Shown piece by piece: positions 1-8,475 of a DNA stretch of 64,000 bases. The stretch covers positions 496,001 to 560,000 of the forward strand of contig NW_026944391.1 in the NCBI RefSeq assembly GCF_033439725.1, given 5' to 3'. Origin of the DNA: Neurospora tetraspora. Taxonomy: Eukaryota > Ascomycota > Sordariomycetes > Sordariales > Sordariaceae. Made by a program: the position numbers and the translations under genes. Position 1 is the stretch's first letter, and each line of letters begins with the position of its first letter. A model generated the notes under the pieces. That model was not told the DNA's origin. It was given only the letters and a program-made list of their open reading frames with translations, and did no database searches.

Positions 1-719
1 TCCCTCAACGCGACAAGGGGAGATGTGCAGATCAGAGTCCGGGGAAAGGACATACTATGTACACATACCTACACACACACCACGGGCTTCCCTTCCGGAG
101 TTGGCTGGCTGGCTGGGCGTACATACATACACACTTACATATGGAACCTCTCTTTTCTCGGGTCTAGACAAGGCAAAGGGGGACAAGATTATGGAATCAC
201 GATGATGCATGGGAAATCGTCTTCATTTATCTTTTACTTTACTACAGTAACGATCAAAAAATACTGTCCCCCCCCCCCCCACCTCCATGCATTTGCATCA
301 ACCTTCCCACCTACTTCTAGTCTTCGTTTTAACCCTTTGTAACTCCCCCAATTTCCAACCAAAATGGGAGTTCACAGTAACGTTTTGGTCAGAAATTCAA
401 GGACTTTAGATTGGTACTAAAATCATTTGCCAAAAGTTGAGTGCACAGCTACAATTGCAACCCAAAGTTGAAGAGTCTTCGGGTAACAACATCATCATCA
501 TAATCATTTTTCATATATTTTTTGAAAGGAAAGTGACTTTCATTCTTTTAAAATTGATAAAGTAAGAAAAGTTTAATATTTTAACTATTTTAGACTATAA
601 AATGCTATTTTAAAAGAGGTAAAACTACTTTTTTCTCAAACTCTTCTCACCTTGCAATGACAAAATGATCAAGTAGATAAAGCATCCAACAAAGATCTAA
701 ACTTCAACACTATCGAATA
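1..719. other. Left-edge noncoding DNA, AT-rich toward the copia insertion
   Basis: No credible coding region is visible; the short open frames are repeat-driven. The first 150 bases carry degenerate ACAC/CATA runs and a 13-base C run lies at 268-280. From about 340 the DNA turns AT-rich and stays so up to the LTR of the copia element. The AT bias resumes on the other side of the copia (6849-7140), so the two pieces were probably one stretch before the insertion. The skew looks like repeat-induced point mutation (RIP), but no RIP index was computed. Confidence 0.6.
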
Positions 720-1260
720 TGTTAACGTGTGGCTAGTACTGTGCCTTGTAACTGCCTTGTACTACCTTGTAGTATAGAAGGCTAGTTGAACTATTCCTTC
801 TACGGAATCAGTTGACTCAGTCCCCACAGAATGTACTAGAATACAAGAGGTTTTGCCACTGTATTCTAGAGTCTTATAACTTAGCTAGCATTTCTTCCAG
901 ACTGATTTGTCATCACAGGATTCAACAGAAGCTTCTAGATGCTTAGTGTCCATGTATATAGAGACCTCTCCTCTCCTTCAGTTCGTCACTCCTTAAGCAA
1001 GCAAGCACAAGTCAAGCAATACAATATAGTCTTTTCTCACAGTGCAGAGTCCACTGTAATCTTCTGTCTTGAGAGCAGAGTCCTCTCTAAGACCTCTTTT
1101 ACAACATCCTTTTATTGTACTTGCAACTACGCTGCTTCCTTCAGCATTGCTGTCGTACTTCCTACCGCTTCCGCTCCGCTCTGCTACAAGTGCATAGTTC
1201 ACTGTAGCAACCTTGTACTGGTGCTATCATTATAGGCCAGTCAGGGCACCGCAGGAAACA
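720..1260 (+). repeat. Left LTR of the copia element (541 bp)
   Basis: Begins TGTTAACG directly after GAATA and ends GGAAACA directly before the primer-binding site. It contains a perfect TGACTCA (813-819) and a TATATAG box (955-961), both placed as expected for U3. A 98-codon open frame inside is repeated in the other LTR and is not taken as a gene. Confidence 0.97.
813..961 (+). promoter_or_regulatory. Probable LTR promoter: TGACTCA site and TATA box
   Basis: TGACTCA at 813-819 is the canonical site for GCN4/AP-1-type bZIP factors, CPC-1 in Neurospora. TATATAG at 955-961 lies 136 bp downstream and would place transcription initiation around 985-1000, leaving room for R and U5 before position 1260. 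The same pair recurs in the right LTR at 6401-6407 and 6543-6549. Site presence is seen; use by CPC-1 is inferred. Confidence 0.5.
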
Positions 1261-1275
1261 GGTTATGAGCCCGGG
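1261..1275 (+). other. Primer-binding site, initiator-tRNA-Met half-molecule type
   Basis: GGTTATGAGCCCGGG starts on the first base after the LTR. Its complement, CCCGGGCTCATAACC, has the form of the anticodon arm of initiator tRNA-Met, with the CAT anticodon in the middle. Drosophila copia is known to prime from an internal half of the same tRNA rather than from its 3' end, and this element appears to do likewise. Confidence 0.75.
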
Positions 1276-1492
1276 AAACAAGAATACCCGGATTCAGCCT
1301 ATCGATTCACACTTCCAAGTCACGATCGATTCTTGACCCCTTGGCTCTGTACTACAGGCCAACCTCCTATCTCTCTTCTCGGCAAACAGCACTGTACTAC
1401 AGGCTGTAGACTGCTCATCAACTGCAAATAGTACTGTACTACAGACTATTTTCACTGGTCCCTCAAGCACCCTTCATTATTGCAGTGCTATA

Positions 1493-4400
1493 ATGGATCA
1501 ACCGACTGAACTAATGGATCATACTGCAGCTTTTCCTGCAGAATATCCAAGCCTGAGCTTACAAGGCTTACAAGCTCAAATTCACAACCTTGAAGGCCAG
1601 CTTCAGCACGTTATTTCGCTGCTACAACAGAACTTGGCTGCTCAACACTCTTCTCAGACTCAACAGACTCCTCAAGCTGAACAGCCTCCTCAAGCTGAAC
1701 AGCTTCCTCAAGCTGAACAGCCTCCTCAAGCTGAACAGCCTCCTCAGGCTGAACAGCTTCCTCAGGCTCAACCAACTCTTCAAGCTCAGTCAACTCTTGA
1801 GTCTCCTACACCTACCTCGGAGCCTATTACAGCTCCAACGCTTTCAGCACACCTCGGAACTGATTTCAGCGCTCTTACTACCAAAGAGCTTGCTAAACAG
1901 TCACTCCAACTTGCTGAAAAAGAGCGTCTTTCAGGACCTGAAAACTACAATCAGTGGTATCAGGCTATTTCTATCCAGTTCAGGGCACTACAAATTCCTG
2001 AATTCCTGGAAGACCCTGACCGAGTTAACGCCTTACTATCTGATCCTCAGAAGGCTGCCTTGTTATTGACCCTTCGGAATACCTTAAAACAGGGCCCCTT
2101 ATCTACTATTGCCTTCGAAACGGACCCTGCAGAGGCTTACAAGCGTTTGCGTATGCAGTACGCTCCCAGCCAGTCAACCCTCCGAGACTCCCTATATAAG
2201 GAGTTTCACTTCCTTAAGTTTGATGGATCTACTACTATAGTAGAATTCAACGCCAAATTCAACACCCTCGCGAGCCGACTTGCTGGTCTCGGCGTTAGGA
2301 TAGCGGAAATTGACCAGATCAACCACTATTTTAACGTGCTAGAAAGCCACTTCTCTCAGTGGGTAGAGCGTTGTAGAGGCTTGCTGCGGCAAGAACAATG
2401 GCTCTACAACACAGAAGGCAAGATTACTAAACTAAGCCTTCTGTACTTCCAGGAAGACCTACTAGCTGAGACTCGGAATTCGACTACCACGACTTCTCAA
2501 CAGCTGTTAGCTTTGCAAGCTAGCTATAAGAGAAACCACAGGTCGAAAGATAACAACAAGGCTAATCATCAGAACCCACGGTCTACTAAGAGGAAGGATC
2601 AAGATATTAAGCCCTTCAGCCAGCCGTCTGCTAAGCACACTAACCCTCAAGGCAAGCAGCAAGGCAAAGGCACTAAGAAGAAGGCCCAAGGAGAGTCCTT
2701 CAACATTGAAGGCACTGAGCAAACAGCTTCTAATGAAGCTTTCACTATAGGCTATAACCTTGAGTCTGGCACTATATTCGGAGCAGACAGTGACTCTGAA
2801 TTTGTAGCCACCGAGGAAACTCCTGAATTCAGCCACCCAACTATCAAAAACAACAGCCAATGGCTCTTTGACACTGGGTCTACAGTGCACATCTGCAACA
2901 ACAAAACCCTATTCTCGGACCTACAGTTCTCTACCACTCTAGGCACCGTAGGGACCGGAGGTGGTCCTGTAAAGCCACTGGGCGTTGGCACTGTGAAAAT
3001 CGAATTCCTCGCCGGCTACAAAGATAACACAGCGGTTTACAGCTCTATATCACTCACAGATACTCTCTATATTCCTAACTTCCCGCTGAATATAGTGAGT
3101 GGCCATAGGTTGTATGCCTCTGGAGGCACCTTAATCAAGGAAAAGTTATACACAGCCTCCCGGAAGCTATTGGCATTGCTAAACTTCCAAAAACACGGCT
3201 TCTTCTTCACCACGAAGAATACTGTATCTACCAAAATTGATCCTAAACAACCATTGGCCTACGGGTCTACTTGGCACTGTTACACTACCAGAGACAATGC
3301 CGATCTCAGTGATTCTGAAACTGAAGAATCTACTGAACCTACTACAGCTCCTGAAATTTCAAAGGGGGTTATAGAGCCTCCGGCTCTGGATCCAACTCCC
3401 ACAGCTCCCACAACAGCTCTCAAGAAACCCTCTGAGGCGTTGATTCGGGCCGCCCAGTTATGGCACGTTCGGCTCGGGCATATAAGCCTTGATCTTTTGA
3501 AAAAGACTGCTCAAGTTACTAAAGGCATGCCTAGCTTTCAAAAGGTACGCCCTGAAGACTTGGTTTGCAAAAGCTGTGATTCGGCCAAAATACTACGCAG
3601 ACCCTCCAAAAAGCCAGTAGCTGATCCACCGTTTGCCCTCGGACGACTAGAGGGGGATATCTTTATTATTCGTCCTACGCCACTGAATAACAAGCCGTAT
3701 GGTCTTGTTTTAGTGGATCGGAAAACCCGCTTCAGACTCATTCGGCTTCTAAGAACGAAAGATGAAGCTGCTATAGAGGTTAGATCTATTATCGAAACTC
3801 TCTATAACACTTATAAGCGGTACCCAGCGCAATTTCACTACGACGGAGGTAAAGAAATCAGAAGCCTACTTCCGTACTTCACTGAAAAAGGTATCACCTT
3901 CAGTAAATCTAGCCCTTACGCTCACCACCAAAACGGCCTACCAGAACGCTCCATTCGGGTGATTTTGGACCGTCTTCGAGCTACTCTCATTGCCTCAGGT
4001 CTACCCCCGACCCTCTGGTGTTACGTTATTATCTCTGTGGTAGAAATTATCAACCGCACTGCCAACTCAACTAAGGAGCTTACTCCTTACCAGCTCTTCC
4101 TCGATGAATTGGTGCCCTCACAGGCTCCTCACGTCCCTGATCTCCAGAACTATAAAGTTATTGGCACCGAAGTCATGGTGTTTATACCTTCTGAGAAACG
4201 TTCTGCAGGGCAAAAGCTACAGCCCAGAGGTACCAAAGGAAGGCTTTTGGCCGTTCTGGGGCATCAAACCTACTTGGTTTGGCTAGGCCAACGGCAAGTA
4301 GTTCAGACGCCTTTTGTCAAATTCTATGAAGACTACAAGCTTCATCTCCAGGGCCCCAGAAGCCCTACAAACTCCCTACAGCTTCCTGAAGTTCAGGAGG

Positions 4401-6268
4401 AGGAAGAACAAGAACATTCTGCAGAACAACCTCTCATAACTGCAGAGCCTCCCAGGCTCACAACACCTCTTGTAGAGCCTCCCAAGTCTACAAATATCGA
4501 AGTCCATCTGCCACAAGCTTCTAAGCAGCAGAAGGAAGAATTCCAAGTAGTGGATGACGACGATAACGCCATGGACACTACTGAATTAGTAACGTACTTA
4601 GTTACTAAGGCAGCTACTACTGCAGTAAATTACAACGCTGCCACCACCAGCACCACGGAGCCTAACACTTTCAAACAGGCTCTAAAGCACCCACAGAAAA
4701 ACTGTTGGCTGGAAGCCTCCTTCAATGAGCTACAACAGCTATTGACTACTAAGACCTTCTACTTCGTTGACCGTTCTAAGGCATTAAAGAACCCTATAAC
4801 AAGCCGATGGGTCTTTAAAGCTAAAAAGAACTCACAGAGTCAAGTTGTTAAATACAAGGCTCGGCTGGTAGTCAGAGGCTTCCAACAAGTCCCTGGAGTT
4901 GACTTTACAGAGACTTTTGCTACCACAGCTACTCCTCCTACCTGGAGAGTTCTGTTAGCCATAGCAGCTGTGGAAGACTTAGAAATAGAGCAAATCGACT
5001 TCGTGGGAGCTTTTCTAAATGCTGGTGTGGACTTTGATATATATATGGAAGTCCCAGAAGGCTTGTATGAATACAGCCTCAGCAGCAAGAGTGCAAGAGC
5101 ATTGCTGAAACAACACGGTTGGGATCCTACTAAGGACCAAGTTATACTACTAAAGAAGTCTCTATACGGCTTAAAACAAGCTCCCTATCTGTGGCAGCAG
5201 AAGGTAGCTACATTAGTTAAAGGCCTCGGCTACAAGCCTTTAACTTCTGACTCAGCCACTTACTTCAACGAGCAAGACGGTATCTTCATCGTTAGCCACG
5301 TGGATGACTGCCTCCTGATTGGACCTTCTAAACAGAAGATCCAAGCTCTAAAGCAAAGTCTAGCTAAAGCCTATGACATAGAAGACTTAGGTGCTGCTAA
5401 GTTCTTCTTAGGTGTCCAGATCGAACGCAATAGAGCCAAACGACTATTGTGGATTCACCAAGGAGCTTATATCAAAGAGGCTATCAAACACTTCAAGCTT
5501 AGCACTCACGGTCCGAAGATACCACTCTCTCCAGGACTCACAGGTCCTGAATCACCCTCTCCACCACTGAACAAAGCCGATCAGAAGCTCTACCAGCGCC
5601 TTATAGGCACTACTACTTACGCTATGACTCAGACTCGAGTTGATATAGCACACGTAGTTCAGTGGCTCTCTCGGCACTTACAACAGCCTACAGTTGCTCA
5701 TCTGAAGGCAGCAAAAAAGCTGTTGAGCTACCTCTATAGCACTATCGACAATGCTATACAGTACGGCGCTATAGGAGATATAACACCTATAGGCTACACT
5801 GACAGTGATTTTGCTGGCTGTAAAACTACTGCTCGATCTACTTACGGCTACGTGTTCTTGATTAGTGGAGGCCCAGTAAGCTGGAAATCCAAGAGAGCCT
5901 CTACAGTAGCCTACAGCACTCTTGAAGCCGAATACACGGCACTCATCGAAGGCAACCGTGAGGCATTGTGGCTCAGAGGTTTATTCAGCGAAATTCAGCG
6001 TCCTCTTCAAAACCCTACTCCTCTGAAGTCAGACAACCAAGGGGCTATAGACACGGCTCATAACTCCAAGCACCACAGCCGTACTAAACATACGCTCCTC
6101 AAATTCCAAGGCGTGAGAGAGAGCGTTACAGAGGGAAACATCACCGTATCCTTTGTTCCAACAGAGGATATGGCTGCTGACGGCCTCACAAAAGCTCTGC
6201 CAGCTCCCAAGTTCGAGCGGTTCTTACAACTGCTGAACTACTCTAAGCTCTACAACATAGGGGTATAG
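1493..6268 (+). CDS. Copia Gag-Pol polyprotein (1591 aa)
   Basis: One uninterrupted frame encodes the full copia polyprotein. Residues about 59-104 are a tandem PQAEQ-type repeat. A Gag-like region follows from about 142 (NYNQWYQAIS). The aspartic protease motif FDTGSTVHIC lies near 457. The GAG-pre-integrase domain (LWHVRLGHIS, then CKSC) spans about 655-700. The integrase core has aspartates near 720 and 782 and glutamate near 817. Reverse transcriptase begins near 1100 (SRWVFKAKK), with its VDDCLL catalytic motif near 1267. RNase H shows GYTDSDFAG near 1432, LEAEYTAL near 1476 and SDNQGA near 1512. Integrase before reverse transcriptase separates it from Ty3/gypsy. Gag and Pol appear to be made as a single precursor. 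Confidence 0.97.
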   Translation: MDQPTELMDHTAAFPAEYPSLSLQGLQAQIHNLEGQLQHVISLLQQNLAAQHSSQTQQTPQAEQPPQAEQLPQAEQPPQAEQPPQAEQLPQAQPTLQAQSTLESPTPTSEPITAPTLSAHLGTDFSALTTKELAKQSLQLAEKERLSGPENYNQWYQAISIQFRALQIPEFLEDPDRVNALLSDPQKAALLLTLRNTLKQGPLSTIAFETDPAEAYKRLRMQYAPSQSTLRDSLYKEFHFLKFDGSTTIVEFNAKFNTLASRLAGLGVRIAEIDQINHYFNVLESHFSQWVERCRGLLRQEQWLYNTEGKITKLSLLYFQEDLLAETRNSTTTTSQQLLALQASYKRNHRSKDNNKANHQNPRSTKRKDQDIKPFSQPSAKHTNPQGKQQGKGTKKKAQGESFNIEGTEQTASNEAFTIGYNLESGTIFGADSDSEFVATEETPEFSHPTIKNNSQWLFDTGSTVHICNNKTLFSDLQFSTTLGTVGTGGGPVKPLGVGTVKIEFLAGYKDNTAVYSSISLTDTLYIPNFPLNIVSGHRLYASGGTLIKEKLYTASRKLLALLNFQKHGFFFTTKNTVSTKIDPKQPLAYGSTWHCYTTRDNADLSDSETEESTEPTTAPEISKGVIEPPALDPTPTAPTTALKKPSEALIRAAQLWHVRLGHISLDLLKKTAQVTKGMPSFQKVRPEDLVCKSCDSAKILRRPSKKPVADPPFALGRLEGDIFIIRPTPLNNKPYGLVLVDRKTRFRLIRLLRTKDEAAIEVRSIIETLYNTYKRYPAQFHYDGGKEIRSLLPYFTEKGITFSKSSPYAHHQNGLPERSIRVILDRLRATLIASGLPPTLWCYVIISVVEIINRTANSTKELTPYQLFLDELVPSQAPHVPDLQNYKVIGTEVMVFIPSEKRSAGQKLQPRGTKGRLLAVLGHQTYLVWLGQRQVVQTPFVKFYEDYKLHLQGPRSPTNSLQLPEVQEEEEQEHSAEQPLITAEPPRLTTPLVEPPKSTNIEVHLPQASKQQKEEFQVVDDDDNAMDTTELVTYLVTKAATTAVNYNAATTSTTEPNTFKQALKHPQKNCWLEASFNELQQLLTTKTFYFVDRSKALKNPITSRWVFKAKKNSQSQVVKYKARLVVRGFQQVPGVDFTETFATTATPPTWRVLLAIAAVEDLEIEQIDFVGAFLNAGVDFDIYMEVPEGLYEYSLSSKSARALLKQHGWDPTKDQVILLKKSLYGLKQAPYLWQQKVATLVKGLGYKPLTSDSATYFNEQDGIFIVSHVDDCLLIGPSKQKIQALKQSLAKAYDIEDLGAAKFFLGVQIERNRAKRLLWIHQGAYIKEAIKHFKLSTHGPKIPLSPGLTGPESPSPPLNKADQKLYQRLIGTTTYAMTQTRVDIAHVVQWLSRHLQQPTVAHLKAAKKLLSYLYSTIDNAIQYGAIGDITPIGYTDSDFAGCKTTARSTYGYVFLISGGPVSWKSKRASTVAYSTLEAEYTALIEGNREALWLRGLFSEIQRPLQNPTPLKSDNQGAIDTAHNSKHHSRTKHTLLKFQGVRESVTEGNITVSFVPTEDMAADGLTKALPAPKFERFLQLLNYSKLYNIGV

Positions 6269-6298
6269 AGGGGGCTCTTGTGGCACTAAGTACAGCCA

Positions 6299-6307
6299 CA
6301 GAGGGGG
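6299..6307 (+). other. Polypurine tract of the copia element
   Basis: A purine-rich CAGAGGGGG run ends on the base immediately before the right LTR, the expected position of the plus-strand primer. Confidence 0.7.
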
Positions 6308-6848
6308 TGTTAACGTGTGGCTAGTACTGTGCCTTGTAACTGCCTTGTACTACCTTGTAGTATAGAAGGCTAGTTGAACTATTCCTTCTACGGAATCAGT
6401 TGACTCAGTCCCCACAGAATGTACTAGAATACAAGAGGTTTTGCCACTGTATTCTAGAGTCTTATAACTTAGCTAGCATTTCTTCCAGACTGATTTGTCA
6501 TCACAGGATTCAACAGAAGCTTCTAGATGCTTAGTGTCCATGTATATAGAGACCTCTCCTCTCCTTCAGTTCGTCACTCCTTAAGCAAGCAAGCACAAGT
6601 CAAGCAATACAATATAGTCTTTTCTCACAGTGCAGAGTCCACTGTAATCTTCTGTCTTGAGAGCAGAGTCCTCTCTAAGACCTCTTTTACAACATCCTTT
6701 TATTGTACTTGCAACTACGCTGCTTCCTTCAGCATTGCTGTCGTACTTCCTACCGCTTCCGCTCCGCTCTGCTACAAGTGCATAGTTCACTGTAGCAACC
6801 TTGTACTGGTGCTATCATTATAGGCCAGTCAGGGCACCGCAGGAAACA
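6308..6848 (+). repeat. Right LTR of the copia element (541 bp)
   Basis: Same length, ends, TGACTCA and TATA positions as the left LTR, and the same 98-codon incidental frame. The GAATA target duplication follows directly at 6849-6853. Confidence 0.97.
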
Positions 6849-7269
6849 GAATACCTTTAGAATAAAATAAAGTCATTGGTGAAAAAAGGTGCCCTATAGC
6901 TTTCTCTATTGATTAAAAGAAGAGAAAATATTTGCCGGGTTTGAAAGATATTCTTCAACATTCAAACAAAGATGTTTCAAGACTTCATTGACAGTCTAAT
7001 GCATTTGATGCTATAGCGCCTTAAGGCCGTTAGAAAAGCAAAAAGCTGGTATACCAAGTATCAAAGTAGACTATTCCCTTCCATTTGCAATTCAAAGCAT
7101 TAAGAAATATCTGGTTTTGGTGGCAGAGTGCACTCTAGAAGGATGGTGATAAATGTCATGCATTGAACATTGGGGGGTGGGGACAGTATTTTTTGACTGG
7201 AAGTTTACATCTGCATATACACAATCTCATGTTGTTGTTGTCATTGTTGGGGAAATCGATATATACGGA

Positions 7270-7305
7270 CGGTGCGGTGCGGTGCGTTGCGGTGCGGTGC
7301 GGTGC
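7270..7305. repeat. GGTGC minisatellite
   Basis: About seven tandem GGTGC units with one variant (GTTGC), followed by ACAC-type sequence. A shorter copy of the same pentamer motif occurs near 16033-16050, so this unit seems to expand readily in this genome. Confidence 0.85.
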
Positions 7306-7451
7306 ACACACGCACACAACAATGCTAGTCTCCTTTGTAATAACTCGAGGTTAATGTTCTGCTTGCTCATCATATGTTTATAATGTCTGCTCCTGTCATC
7401 GGTTAATGGTCATCAATCATCCTTTGTCACTCACTCGTTGTAATTCCCTAT

Positions 7452-7542
7452 GCATGTATGTATGTATGTATGTATGTATGTATGTATGTATGTATGTATG
7501 TATGTATGTATGTATGTATGTATGTATGTATGTATGTATGTA
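7452..7542. repeat. (ATGT)n microsatellite
   Basis: More than 20 uninterrupted ATGT units followed by TATATATT. A long pure tract of this kind is likely polymorphic between strains. It explains a spurious run of repeated M-Y-V-C residues in translation. Confidence 0.95.
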
Positions 7543-8433
7543 TATATTTTCTCTGTCTGTAGATAGATATTTAATGCCGTACGGTCTGTTCAGCAGTACA
7601 TGTCACATAGAGTGGAATGTTCTGACGTGTTATTACGTATATAAATACGTCAGTTTATACATCCGAACTATAGTCGTAAGAAAAACCGAACACGTCATGG
7701 TCAGTACATTACACCTTTTTGGGTATACTTTTATCACGCATCCCAGCGCATTTAATATACCATTGAACCTACATTCTAGACTAGGCAGTTGCTGAAGGGA
7801 AGAAATCCCTAAGCGACTCTGCCCGATAATGTTTCTAAATTATTGTAATCCCCATCACAGTTTTGTAATGGCCTTTTCCAGTCACAACGAGTGGTATTGG
7901 ACTGTCCGTATTCGGTTCATTTTACGACCGCTCGACATTATACAAATAATGATCAGTTAGCCTGAACCTCAAACACTTGAGCCTACCTCTTTCTTCTAGA
8001 CAAAGCCTATCTCCTCAAGCTTTCAGCTTTCGAAACGGTGATAAAATGGTCCTCCTACTCATCAATGATTGTCAGTCAGGTAACCTACAAAGAAAATAAG
8101 TGCGTACCATGAGAATCGTAACTTATACATACTGGTCCAAATCAATCAATCAATCAATCAATCAAATACACTTATCTAGTCCAGGCCAGTCCACTGCCGC
8201 CCGCTCACCACCCACACCCACAACCATACCGTTCAGTTCGGCAGTCCAGCACATGAACAACAAACCAACCAACCAACCACTATTGATAAGCATTAACTGT
8301 ACCCCAAATAAATCACATACGACCATACCCACTAGAAAACTCGGGATCCCGTCCGCTCTCCAATATATAAGCCAGTGAGGGCCAGACTAGTAGTTGGGTC
8401 GGTGACGACCAGCGAATCCCTGGTGTTGTATGT

Positions 8434-8439
8434 CTTTTT

Positions 8440-8470
<31 letters not shown>

Positions 8471-8475
8471 GGGGG
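8434..8475. repeat. Homopolymer junction T16-G26
   Basis: A run of 16 T is followed without interruption by a run of about 26 G. The G tract can form G-quadruplexes, and its exact length is unsafe in most sequencing data. No gene adjoins it. Confidence 0.9.

Larger units (their letters stand above)
720..6848 (+). mobile_element. Ty1/copia LTR retrotransposon, structurally whole
   Basis: A complete-looking copia-superfamily element of 6129 bp. Both LTRs are 541 bp, start TGTTAACG and end GGAAACA, and no difference between them was seen by eye. A 5-bp direct duplication GAATA flanks the element (715-719 and 6849-6853). Inside are a half-tRNA type primer-binding site directly after the left LTR, one long gag-pol frame (1493-6268) in the order protease, integrase, reverse transcriptase, RNase H that defines Ty1/copia, and a purine tract before the right LTR. 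Near-identical LTRs suggest a very young insertion. Confidence 0.97.
254..7196. mobile_element. Candidate old inverted-repeat DNA element, interrupted by the copia insertion
   Basis: An 18-bp perfect inverted repeat, TCAAAAAATACTGTCCCC at 254-271 and its complement at 7179-7196, brackets AT-rich sequence on both sides of the copia element. Resemblance continues inward more loosely: a C-rich run, a GCAT motif and CTTCTAG near 324 match, inverted, DNA down to about 7135, with differences that include C-to-T type changes. Removing the copia (about 6.13 kb) leaves roughly 0.8 kb, the size of a non-autonomous DNA transposon or the remains of a larger one. No target-site duplication or transposase could be assigned. 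An alternative is two diverged copies of another repeat lying in opposite orientation. Confidence 0.4.

Noticed and set aside
939-1235. 98-codon open frame in the LTR, repeated at 6527-6823
   Set aside because: It exists twice only because the LTRs are the same sequence. It overlaps the promoter and shows no domain.
7125-7140. Palindrome AGAGTGCACTCT
   Set aside because: Perfect but only 12 bp. It lies inside the inverted-repeat relic and is not distinguishable from chance.
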